Positions 1-6,198 of a stretch of DNA of 14,338 bases are shown here, piece by piece. The position numbers and the translations under genes are program-made. Source of the stretch: Thauera sp. UBA6194 (GTDB lineage: Bacteria > Pseudomonadota > Gammaproteobacteria > Burkholderiales > Rhodocyclaceae); the NCBI GenBank assembly GCA_002422685.1, contig DITC01000056.1:1-14338 (forward strand), read 5' to 3'. Numbering within the stretch: the first letter of the stretch is position 1; each line of letters opens with the position of its first letter. The notes beneath the pieces are model-generated. The model had not been told where the DNA came from and did no database searches. It saw nothing but the letters and a program-made list of their open reading frames with translations.

Positions 1-569
1 GCACCGAGGGCGACATCCAGCGCCGCGCCACCACCGCCGCGCTGATCTTCGGCGTGCTGATGCTGGCCGGCTTCACCGCCGCCGGGCTTTGGATCGCCAA
101 CGGCAACTTCGGTTACGCCATCACCTCGGCGGTGGACACCGCTGCGCTGCCCAATCCGCTCGCGAAGACGGTCGAGCTGCAGCCCGGCGCCTGGCTGGCC
201 AACTACGACAAGGCGCCGCTGACGATGTTGGTGCCGGCACTGGCCTACGCGGGCGGGCTCGCTGCGCTGTTGCTGGTGTGGAAGGGCCGCACGCTGGCCG
301 CCTTCATCGCTTCGTCGCTCGCCATCGTCGGCGTGATCGGCACCGCCGGCGTGTCGATGTTCCCCTTCGTGATGCCCTCCTCCACGGTGCCGGGCGCCAG
401 CCTCACCGTGTGGGACGCGGTCTCGAGCCATCGCACGCTGGGCATCATGTTCTGGGCCACGATCATCTTCATGCCGATCATCGTCGCCTACACGAGTTGG
501 GCCTACAGCGTGATGGCCGGCAAGGTCACCGCGGCCTATATCCGGGAAAACGAGCATTCCGCGTACTGA
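1..569 (+). CDS. cydB: Cytochrome bd ubiquinol oxidase subunit II, C-terminal half (5' end outside window)
   Basis: CydB is the second membrane subunit of cytochrome bd, which oxidises ubiquinol in the inner membrane and reduces O2 with high affinity. The visible frame starts at base 3 and gives 188 residues, roughly half of the usual ~380. Four hydrophobic spans are visible, starting near LIFGVLMLAG, TMLVPALAYAGG, AAFIASSLAIVGV and TLGIMFWATIIF. The block FPFVMPSST followed by SLTVWDA-SS is a strong CydB signature, and the end (IRENEHSAY) matches the family C-terminus. The next gene, 27 bases downstream, is cydX, and a ybgE-like gene follows, the standard cyd operon order. cydA is presumably upstream of the window. 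No damage is seen in the visible part. Confidence 0.96.
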   Translation, partial: TEGDIQRRATTAALIFGVLMLAGFTAAGLWIANGNFGYAITSAVDTAALPNPLAKTVELQPGAWLANYDKAPLTMLVPALAYAGGLAALLLVWKGRTLAAFIASSLAIVGVIGTAGVSMFPFVMPSSTVPGASLTVWDAVSSHRTLGIMFWATIIFMPIIVAYTSWAYSVMAGKVTAAYIRENEHSAY

Positions 570-596
570 ACGCGCATACCGAACAAGGAGAACGAC

Positions 597-728
597 ATGT
601 GGTATTTCGCCTGGGTACTGGGCATCGGTTTCGCGGTGCTGCTGGCCATCCTGAACGCCCTGTGGGGCGAGAACGAGGAAGCGCGCGAGCGCTCGCGTGG
701 GCGCCGTCCCACCGGAGTCGAGGAATGA
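597..728 (+). CDS. cydX: Cytochrome bd small subunit CydX (43 aa)
   Basis: CydX is a short single-span subunit that stabilises the haem site of cytochrome bd. The 43-residue product starts MWYFAWVLGIG, then a hydrophobic helix to about residue 23, then ENEEARE and a basic tail; the W-Y-F-A-W-(I/V)-L-G start and the E-x-x-E-A segment after the helix are family hallmarks. An excellent Shine-Dalgarno (AAGGAG, 585-590) lies 6 bases before the ATG. The product is slightly longer than the ~37 residues of the E. coli protein. Its TGA stop (726-728) overlaps the ribosome-binding site of the next gene, which suggests translational coupling. Confidence 0.93.
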   Translation: MWYFAWVLGIGFAVLLAILNALWGENEEARERSRGRRPTGVEE

Positions 729-739
729 GGGCCGCCGTC

Positions 740-1066
740 ATGAGCGCACCCGATCGCACCCCACCGGACGCAGCGGGTTCAACCGCTGCGTACGCGTCCG
801 CCCCCCCCCGTATCCGCCTTTTGCCGCTGCTGACAGCGATCGCGGTGATGCTCGGCATCACCGCCTGGCCGGGCGCGCTGTCTGGCCCGGACGGCGCAGC
901 CGACCATTGGGCGGCAATGGCGCTGTTCTGGGCAATGAGCGCGGGCTTTGTCAGTGGTGTCGGTTTTCGTGCGCATAACCGGATTGCGCGCTATCTGTTC
1001 TCACCATTGGCCTGCCTCACCGGCATCACGCTGGCGCTATGGCAGGTGGCGGAATTTGCGCTATAG
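740..1066 (+). CDS. ybgE: Cyd operon protein YbgE-like (Cyd_oper_YbgE family)
   Basis: This 108-residue membrane protein follows cydX. The segment HWAAMALFWAMSAGFVSGVG followed by FRA matches the YbgE core (HG-LL-WAVCAGVIHGVGFR in E. coli) and is flanked by hydrophobic spans near residues 27-48, 60-75 and 88-105. YbgE is co-transcribed with cydABX in many proteobacteria; its role is not firmly established. I chose the ATG at 740 because GAGGG (727-731) sits 8 bases upstream; an in-frame ATG at 725, overlapping the cydX stop, has a ribosome-binding site too close to use. A run of nine C (801-809) lies near the N-terminus, in the poorly conserved Pro/Ala-rich part. The frame across it is intact as given. 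Confidence 0.85.
   Translation: MSAPDRTPPDAAGSTAAYASAPPRIRLLPLLTAIAVMLGITAWPGALSGPDGAADHWAAMALFWAMSAGFVSGVGFRAHNRIARYLFSPLACLTGITLALWQVAEFAL
801..809 (+). repeat. Nine-base poly-C tract inside the ybgE-like gene
   Basis: An uninterrupted run of nine C lies early in the coding region, encoding Ala-Pro-Pro-Arg. Loss or gain of one C would shut the frame off. Such runs can slip in vivo and are also error-prone in sequencing. Confidence 0.9.
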
Positions 1067-1084
1067 GGTAAGAGGAAAATATTC

Positions 1085-1105
1085 CTTAACAAATGTTAAG
1101 TTTTT
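1085..1105 (+). promoter_or_regulatory. Perfect AT-rich dyad CTTAACAAATGTTAAG followed by T5
   Basis: Two 7-base arms (1085-1091, 1094-1100) are exact reverse complements separated by AA, and five T follow at once (1101-1105). It can be read as an operator for a dimeric regulator overlapping the -35 element of the downstream promoter candidate, or as a weak terminator of the cyd operon (6-bp stem, AAAT loop, T5). The stem is AT-rich for a terminator in this GC-rich genome, so I lean to operator. Confidence 0.5.
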
Positions 1106-1116
1106 ACTTATATAGT
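1086..1116 (+). promoter_or_regulatory. Candidate sigma-70 promoter for the sulfide oxidoreductase gene
   Basis: TTAACA (1086-1091, 5 of 6 with the -35 consensus) is followed after 17 bases by TATATA (1109-1114), or after 19 bases by the better -10 match TATAGT (1111-1116). This is the most AT-rich stretch of the window and lies 70-100 bases before the flavoprotein start. The -35 element is inside the perfect dyad, so a bound regulator would be expected to block it. Confidence 0.45.
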
Positions 1117-1132
1117 TATACCCACAAAAACA

Positions 1133-1159
1133 GGCGTGCCGGCTTCGGCCCGGCACGCC
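1133..1159 (+). other. Very stable leader hairpin with UUCG-type loop
   Basis: Arms 1133-1142 and 1150-1159 are exact 10-base reverse complements. Within the loop C-TTCG-G can close a UUCG tetraloop if one base bulges. It ends 24 bases before the flavoprotein ATG and 14 bases before its Shine-Dalgarno (1174-1180). No T-run follows on the + strand, so it is not an ordinary terminator; it may stabilise the mRNA 5' end or separate transcripts. Confidence 0.65.
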
Positions 1160-1183
1160 GATTCACTCGCACCGGAGGAGTCA

Positions 1184-2536
1184 ATGACAGTGAAAGACAC
1201 GCGGACTGAAGCCGTTCAGGAAGTCGACGCCAATCGGCGTCGACTGCTTTTCGGCGCATCGGCCCTGCCCGTCGCGGCAGGGATCGGGCTGAGCGCCTCG
1301 CCACGGAAGGCACAGGCTGCCCTGAAGACGAACGCCCGGATCGTGATCGCCGGCAGCGGCCTCGGTGGCCTCGCTGCGGCCAACCGGCTGGCGCGCGAAC
1401 TCGATGGCGCGAAGATCACCATCGTCGACCGCAAGGAAATCCACAACTATCAGCCTGGCTACACCTTGGTCGCCACGGGCGTGTGGCCGGTCGAGAAGGT
1501 CAGCGACCGCAACGCCGACCTGATCCCCTCCGGCGTCGAGTGGGTGAAGGAGATGGTTGCCGAGTTCGACCCCGAAGCGAACGCAATCGTCACCGATGCA
1601 GGCCACCGCATCGAATACGACTACCTGATCGTCGCCACCGGCCTGCACATGGACTTCAACCTGATCGAAGGCATGGACGTGGCCGCGATCGGCACCAACG
1701 GTCTGGGTTGCGTATATCCCAGTCCCGAGGCGGCGCAGGCCACGTGGAGCGCGATGGACAGCTTCCGCCAGAAAGGCGGCAAAGCCCTGATGACGCTGCC
1801 ATCCACCGCGCTCAAGTGCGCGGGGGCGCCCCTGAAAATGACCTTCATGCTGGTGGACCGGCTCAAGCAGGCCGGCACGCGTGACACGTCGGACGTCCAG
1901 TTCCATTCGGCCCTCGGCAACATCTTCAGCGTCCCGCGGATCAACCAGGAGGTGCTGGAGCGCTGGGCAAAACTCGACATCCCGGTCCATTTCAACAGCA
2001 AGCTCGTGGCGGTCGACATTGGCGCCCGTCGCGCGACCTTCGCCAGCCCCGAAGGCGAGCGGAGCGAACTGGAGTACGACTTCCTCCACGTGGTGCCCCC
2101 GATGCGCGCACCGGACTCGGTGAAGAACAGTCCGCTCGCCTGGCAGGAAGGTGGCTTCGCTGCTGGCGGCTGGCTCGAAGTGGATAAGGACACCCTGCGC
2201 CACAAGCGTTTCCCCAACGTGTTCGGCATCGGGGACATCAACGGCACGCCCAAGGGCAAGACCGCCGCAACGGTCAAGAAGAGCACGCCGATGGTGGTGC
2301 AGAACCTGATCGACGTGATTGCGGGGCGCGAGCCGTCCCAGGTCTTCGACGGCTACACCTCCTGCCCGCTGCTGGTGCGTGAAGGCGCTGCACTGCTGAT
2401 CGAGTTCGACTACGAGAACCGACTGACCCCATCGCTCCCGGCAATCGACCCGCTGCAGGACAGCTACTTCGCCTGGGTCATGAAATATCGCCTGCTCAAG
2501 CCCGCCTACATGGCAGTGGCCAAGGGCCGGGTATAA
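1184..2536 (+). CDS. Tat-exported sulfide:quinone oxidoreductase-like FAD protein (type II/SQOR-like)
   Basis: A 450-residue flavoprotein of the sulfide:quinone oxidoreductase family, which oxidises sulfide and passes electrons to quinone. A twin-arginine leader is visible: NRRRLLFG (17-24), a hydrophobic stretch, then AQA at 43-45 as probable cleavage site. The FAD-binding GSGLGG is at 57-62, and the second FAD motif GIGD with K-T-A-A is at 348-362. KCAGAP (Cys212) and DGYTSCP (Cys394) match the redox cysteines of mitochondrial SQOR, and the surrounding text (NVFGIGD, LIEFDY) is also SQOR-like; a third Cys is at 176. The protein ends soon after the first C-terminal helix, shorter than SQOR. 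GGAGGAG (1174-1180) supports this ATG. Twelve bases separate it from the small membrane protein gene downstream. An alternative is an FccB-type sulfide dehydrogenase flavoprotein, but no cytochrome subunit is present. Confidence 0.85.
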   Translation: MTVKDTRTEAVQEVDANRRRLLFGASALPVAAGIGLSASPRKAQAALKTNARIVIAGSGLGGLAAANRLARELDGAKITIVDRKEIHNYQPGYTLVATGVWPVEKVSDRNADLIPSGVEWVKEMVAEFDPEANAIVTDAGHRIEYDYLIVATGLHMDFNLIEGMDVAAIGTNGLGCVYPSPEAAQATWSAMDSFRQKGGKALMTLPSTALKCAGAPLKMTFMLVDRLKQAGTRDTSDVQFHSALGNIFSVPRINQEVLERWAKLDIPVHFNSKLVAVDIGARRATFASPEGERSELEYDFLHVVPPMRAPDSVKNSPLAWQEGGFAAGGWLEVDKDTLRHKRFPNVFGIGDINGTPKGKTAATVKKSTPMVVQNLIDVIAGREPSQVFDGYTSCPLLVREGAALLIEFDYENRLTPSLPAIDPLQDSYFAWVMKYRLLKPAYMAVAKGRV

Positions 2537-2548
2537 GGAGGAGACGAC

Positions 2549-2887
2549 ATGTACGAAATCTGGCTGACGCTCAACATCCTCTTCGAGCTGGGGCTCCTTT
2601 ACCTGCCCCAGGTGATCATCACCGCGGCGCTCTGGATCCTGCTGACGATCATGGCCGTAAAGCGCGGCAACGCAGGCTGGGCCAAGGCGCTCAAACCCGC
2701 CCTCGTGGTCTTCGTGGTCGTTACCGCAATCACCTTCTTCATCACCCCGGGCATGACCAAATCCTCATTCGCCAACATGGGTTACTGGGTCGACTGGGGC
2801 AACCTCTTCCTCTACGCAGCCGCCTTCGGCGGCGTGGGCGCCGCCCTCACCTGGCCGATCGCGGCCATGATGCGGCCTGCTCGCTGA
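2549..2887 (+). CDS. Small multi-span membrane protein of unknown function, partner of the SQR-like gene
   Basis: I do not recognise this 112-residue protein with certainty. It starts MYEIWLTLNILFELG and is mostly hydrophobic, with spans near residues 7-37 (possibly one long helix or a tight pair), 46-67 and 80-107, a short basic loop (KRGNAGWAKALK) between the first two, and a short Arg-ending tail. It has no cysteine, no CXXCH haem site and no signal peptidase site. AAGGAGGA (2535-2542) overlaps the stop of the SQR-like gene, so the two genes are almost certainly co-transcribed and probably coupled in translation. A strong terminator follows 16 bases after its stop, closing a two-gene unit. 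A membrane anchor or quinone-side partner for the exported flavoprotein is a reasonable inference, not shown by any motif. Confidence 0.85.
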   Translation: MYEIWLTLNILFELGLLYLPQVIITAALWILLTIMAVKRGNAGWAKALKPALVVFVVVTAITFFITPGMTKSSFANMGYWVDWGNLFLYAAAFGGVGAALTWPIAAMMRPAR

Positions 2888-2902
2888 GCTTGGAGTCCTG
2901 AG

Positions 2903-2937
2903 CCCCGTGGCGCATCTGCTGCGCAGCGGGGTTTTTT
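2903..2937 (+). terminator. Rho-independent terminator after the SQR-like operon
   Basis: CCCCG (2903-2907) pairs with CGGGG (2927-2931); inside, GCGCA pairs with TGCGC around a TCTGC loop, with one wobble and one mismatch between the two stem parts. Six T follow directly (2932-2937). This is the clearest intrinsic terminator of the window. The rhodanese gene starts 41 bases later, so it depends on read-through or its own start signal. Confidence 0.88.
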
Positions 2938-2978
2938 CATTCAAGCATCCCGCTTTCCAACCTGTGGAGCATCCCGTC

Positions 2979-3527
2979 ATGAAACGACTTCTGATCGCCG
3001 CCGCCATCGGCTTCACCAGCTTCGCCGCCCAGGCAGCCGACATCGCCATCTCCAACAAGGACGCCTACGCCAAGATCCAGAACGACGAGAAGAACGTGCT
3101 CTTCATCGACGTGCGCGACCCCGTAGAGATCATGTTCGTCGGCTCCACGGACGCCGTGCACGCCAATGTGCCCTACATGCTCGTCGATCGCACGCAGTGG
3201 AACGCAGAGAAGAACATCTTCCGCCTCTACCGCAACCCGGACTTCATCAACCAGGTCAAGCTGCAACTCGCCAAGCGCGGCCTGAGCTCGGATGCCGAAA
3301 TCATCACCATGTGCCGCTCGGGCAGCGAGCGCGGCGAACCCAGCGCTGCCTTCCTGCGCGAAAATGGCTTCCCGAACGCTCGCTACGTGGTGGACGGATT
3401 CCAGGGCAGTGCCCTGAAGGATGGCACGCAGGCGGGCCTGCGCATCAAGAACGGCTGGCAGAACAGCGGCCTTCCCTGGTCGGCAAAGATGAACCCCGAA
3501 AAAATCTATCGCCCCGACCAGAAATAA
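2979..3527 (+). CDS. Secreted single-domain rhodanese-like sulfurtransferase
   Basis: A 182-residue protein with a classical Sec signal peptide: MKR, a hydrophobic core, AQA at 17-19 and cleavage before Ala20. The mature part holds one rhodanese domain: LFIDVRDPVE (41-50) is the conserved substrate-loop region and CRSGSERG (112-119) the active loop with catalytic Cys112. Rhodaneses carry sulfane sulfur as a Cys persulfide. The active loop reads C-x5-R, one residue longer than the usual rhodanese C-x4-R and like Cdc25-type loops. An insertion around residues 60-90 (PYMLVDRTQW onward) makes it longer than minimal rhodaneses. GGAG (2966-2969) is 9 bases before the ATG; no clear promoter lies between the upstream terminator and this start. 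Next to a periplasmic SQR-like enzyme it could accept persulfide sulfur (inference). Confidence 0.88.
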   Translation: MKRLLIAAAIGFTSFAAQAADIAISNKDAYAKIQNDEKNVLFIDVRDPVEIMFVGSTDAVHANVPYMLVDRTQWNAEKNIFRLYRNPDFINQVKLQLAKRGLSSDAEIITMCRSGSERGEPSAAFLRENGFPNARYVVDGFQGSALKDGTQAGLRIKNGWQNSGLPWSAKMNPEKIYRPDQK

Positions 3528-3547
3528 GCCTGACCAACGCACTCGTA

Positions 3548-3610
3548 CCGGGGCTTCATGCCCCGGGGAGCGAATCGTCGAACCGGACGGTGCCAACATT
3601 GCGCACCGTC
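3548..3610. other. Two hairpins between convergent genes
   Basis: Hairpin A has 7-base arms at 3548-3554 and 3560-3566 with a TTCAT loop. Hairpin B has 8-base arms at 3586-3593 and 3603-3610 with a 9-base loop. They fill the gap between the rhodanese (+) and the ACT-domain gene (-), where transcripts converge. Neither is followed by a T-run on either strand, so factor-independent termination is doubtful. Confidence 0.5.
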
Positions 3611-3619
3611 ATGGCGGGC

Positions 3620-4144
3620 TCAGCCCTTCGCTTCGAGCTTCAGGTCGACCATCAACTCGTTGGCCAGCGACTCAAGCGCCGCCTGCAGTTGCGCGGGTGA
3701 CACGCTCCCCGGCACGCGCACATCAAGCTCGGCGCGAAACATCGCCTCGCCGCTGAACGACGCGCTTTCGCAGGCGCTGTCCATGCGGTCGATGCTCGCG
3801 CCGTGCTGCGCCAGCACCGACGAGATGTCGCGCACGATGCCCGGGCGGTCGTGGGCGAGCAGTTCCATGTGAATCCGCTCGCCACCGACCGCGCCCGCGG
3901 TGGGGGTGCCGCGCTCGATGCTCAGGCTCAGTCCGGCCGAAGAAAGCCCGCGCAGCGCCGCCTCGAGGCGGTCGGCGTTCGCCTCGGCGGTGTCGAGCCG
4001 CACGATGCCTGCGAACTTGCCGGCCAGGTGCGCCATGCTGCTGTCCAGCCAATTGGCACCGTTCGCGGCCGCACACTCGGCAAGCGTATTGACCAGCCCC
4101 GGGCGGTCCTCGCCCACGAGAGTGACGATCAAGGAAACGTTCAT
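3620..4144 (-). CDS. Double-ACT-domain protein, GcvR-like (glycine cleavage repressor type)
   Basis: A 174-residue soluble protein made of two ACT domains and little else. Domain 1 is at about residues 4-75 (VTLVGEDRPGLVNTLAE) and domain 2 at about 91-168 (ELLAHDRPGIVRDISSVLA); each carries the ACT turn D-R-P-G. This is the layout of GcvR, which in enterobacteria binds GcvA and senses glycine. There is no DNA-binding domain, so action through a partner or simple amino-acid sensing is expected. No gcvA or gcvTHP gene is in the window, so I withhold a gene symbol. A strong GAGGAG (reverse complement of 4153-4158) precedes the ATG. It is divergent from yqeY and convergent with the rhodanese gene. 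Confidence 0.8.
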   Translation of the reverse strand: MNVSLIVTLVGEDRPGLVNTLAECAAANGANWLDSSMAHLAGKFAGIVRLDTAEANADRLEAALRGLSSAGLSLSIERGTPTAGAVGGERIHMELLAHDRPGIVRDISSVLAQHGASIDRMDSACESASFSGEAMFRAELDVRVPGSVSPAQLQAALESLANELMVDLKLEAKG

Positions 4145-4324
4145 GTTCAGGGCTCCTCAGAATTCATGGTAGTCAGACATCGGCGTGCGGCGGATCGCGC
4201 AACGGATTGTTCCCTGAATCGTACCCGCGCGGGCGCGCTCCATCTATCGCAACCGTGCGCCCCTGGCCCACGAGCAGCCCGAGCGCCCAGGATGCATCGC
4301 CTCCCTGAGCCCAAGGGACAGCAG

Positions 4325-4368
4325 CGAGTGAGCGCAGCACTCGGCGCACATCATCGCTGCGCTAGAAT
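4325..4368 (+). promoter_or_regulatory. Possible yqeY promoter region (TAGAAT) with small inverted repeats
   Basis: TAGAAT (4363-4368) matches 5 of 6 bases of the -10 consensus and lies 74 bases before the yqeY ATG; no convincing -35 is seen. CGAGTG/CACTCG (4325-4330, 4338-4343) and GCGCAGC/GCTGCGC (4332-4338, 4356-4362) are overlapping inverted repeats just upstream that could form alternative hairpins. The rest of the 4145-4441 gap shows only short GC palindromes and no gene. Confidence 0.35.
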
Positions 4369-4441
4369 CCCGACTTTTCCGGCACGCACGGGGGCGCCCG
4401 CACCCGGCGAGCCTCGCCACAGAACCCGACGGAGTCACCCC

Positions 4442-4882
4442 ATGAGCCTGATCGCCCAACTGAAAAAGGATTCCCTGCTCGCCCGCAAGGCCGCCGACGG
4501 CGTACGCGCAACCCTGCTCAGCACACTGATCGCCGAAGCCGAAATGGTCGGCAAGAATGCTGGCAACCGCGAAAGCAGCGACGACGAGGTGCAGCAGACG
4601 ATCCGCAAGTTCCTGAAGAACAATCAGGAAGCGGTGGCCGTGATAAAGGACGCCGACCGCCTCGCGTTGCTGGGGCAGGAATCGACGATCCTGACGTCCT
4701 ACCTGCCGCCGATGGCAAGCGAGGCCGAGGTGAAGGCCTTCATCGCCGAGACCGTCGCCGGCCTCGCCGAGCGCTCGCCCAAGCAGATGGGCACGGTGAT
4801 GGGTGCGCTGAAGGCGAAGTATGGGAGCAGCTTCGACGCCAAACAGGCCAACGCCTGGGTGAAGGACGCGCTCACCTCCTGA
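4442..4882 (+). CDS. yqeY: GatB/YqeY domain protein
   Basis: A 146-residue protein of the YqeY family, related to the C-terminal tail domain of GatB (amidotransferase subunit); the free-standing form is thought to act on or near tRNA, but its exact job is unknown. Typical features are MSLIAQLKKDSLLARKA at the N-terminus, the lysine-rich first helices, SYLPPMASEAEV in the middle, PKQMGTVMGALKAKY (about 112-126), and a short C-terminal helix. GGAG (4431-4434) lies 7 bases before the chosen ATG. In many betaproteobacteria this gene sits between rpsU and dnaG; here it stands alone, divergent from the ACT-domain gene and convergent with uvrC. No terminator is visible in the 51 bases before the uvrC stop. 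Confidence 0.93.
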   Translation: MSLIAQLKKDSLLARKAADGVRATLLSTLIAEAEMVGKNAGNRESSDDEVQQTIRKFLKNNQEAVAVIKDADRLALLGQESTILTSYLPPMASEAEVKAFIAETVAGLAERSPKQMGTVMGALKAKYGSSFDAKQANAWVKDALTS

Positions 4883-5700
4883 ACACACCATGCGGCCGCT
4901 CAGCGCCTCGGGCCGGCCTGCAGATGCCCCCGCTCAGCGCAGCGCGGCGTGGATCTGCTCCGCGAGCTTGCGGCTGACACCTTCGACCCGGCAGAGGTCT
5001 TCTACCGTCGCCTCGCGCACCCCGTCCAGCCCGCCGAAGGCGGCGAGCAGGTTGCGCCGGCGCGAGGGTCCCACGCCGGGAATGTCCTCCAGCTTCGAGC
5101 CCACCCGCGCCTTGCCGCGCTTGGCGCGGTGCCCGGTGATGGCGAAGCGGTGAGCCTCGTCGCGGATCTCCACGATCAGGTGCAGCGCAGCCGACTCGCC
5201 GCCCAGCACCAACCCCTCGCGACCGTCGGGGAAGATCAGCGTCTCCAGCCCCGCCTTGCGCCCCTCACCCTTGGCCACGCCCACCATCGCCACCGCCTCC
5301 AGCCCGACCTCGGCGAGGATTGCGCGCGCCGCGCTGACCTGGCCCTTGCCGCCGTCGATCAGGATCAGATCGGGGCACACGCCCTCACCCGCTGCGACCT
5401 TGCCGTAGCGGCGCTCCAGCGCCTGGCGCATCGCCGCGAAGTCATCGCCCGGAGTGATGCCGGTGATGTTGTAGCGGCGGTATTCGGCGCGCTTCATCGC
5501 CCCCGCCTCGCACACCACGCACGAGGCCACCGTGGCCTCGCCCATCGTGTGGCTGATGTCGAAGCACTCGATACGCTGCGGCGCCTCATCCATGCCGAGC
5601 GCCTCGCGCAGGGCCTCTAGGCGCTGCTCGATGCGGCCGGTGTCGCGCGCACGCGCCTGGATGGCGAGGTGGGCATTCTTCTCGGCCATCTCCATCCACG

Positions 5701-5703
5701 CCC
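5701..5703 (-). other. Frameshift site 2 in uvrC (extra C in CCC)
   Basis: The coding strand reads AAGGGCGTGG; with GG instead of GGG it reads AAG-GCG-TGG-ATG-GAG-ATG, giving the expected E-K-A-W-M-E-M-A-E-K-N-A. As written the frame runs into a non-UvrC tail. A one-base gain in a short homopolymer is the simplest cause. Confidence 0.85.
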
Positions 5704-6188
5704 TTCTCCGCCTCGAAGCGCGGCGACACCACGCCGGGCGGGCGCTCGGTGATCTCGGCGAGCGTCTCCTTCACGGCCTCCGGCGGCAGGTTCACCAGGA
5801 TGCGCGCCGGGATCGGGTGCTGGCTGTAGTGCTGCTCGACGAAAGCGAGCAGGCTGTCCATCGCCCCCGACACCGCAGCACCGCTGGGAAACTGCGGTCG
5901 GTCGCCGAGGTGGCGGCCGCCGCGCACCATGGCGATGTTCACGCAGGTCAGGCCGTCGGCCTCGATCGCGGCGAGCACATCGACGTCCTCGTCCTTGCGG
6001 CTGTCAACGAACTGCTTGTGCAGCACCGCCTGCAGCACGCGCACCTGGTCGCGGCAGGCAGCAGCCTCCTCGAAGGCGAGGCGTTCGGCAGCGGCCTGCA
6101 TGCGGCTGGTCAGGTCGTCGATGACCTCGCTCGCCTGGCCGTCGAGGAAGCGGGTGGCGAGCTTCACATCCGCGGCATAGGCCTCGGA

Positions 6189-6198
6189 CTCGATCGAG
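6189..6198 (-). other. Frameshift site 1 in uvrC (extra base near 6195, palindrome CTCGATCGAG)
   Basis: The coding strand reads GGCCTCGATCGAGTCC; deleting the G opposite 6195 gives GGC-CTC-ATC-GAG-TCC, that is G-L-I-E-S-E-A-Y, the expected UvrC text after CTAPCVG. The extra base turns the site into a perfect 10-base palindrome. It is not a homopolymer, so it is less typical of sequencing error than site 2. Confidence 0.8.

Noticed and set aside
725..740. Alternative ybgE-like start at 725 overlapping the cydX stop
   Set aside because: The only Shine-Dalgarno-like bases lie one base before it, too close; the ATG at 740 has GAGGG at a normal distance.
3499..3504. A-run within the rhodanese gene as possible frameshift site
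   Set aside because: The frame continues normally to a natural stop with a conserved-looking C-terminus; no alternative frame product makes sense.
4896..4940. Eleven-base direct repeat CCGCTCAGCGC (4896-4906, 4930-4940) around the uvrC stop
   Set aside because: Short and GC-rich; no mobile element or duplicated gene end is attached, so it is likely chance.
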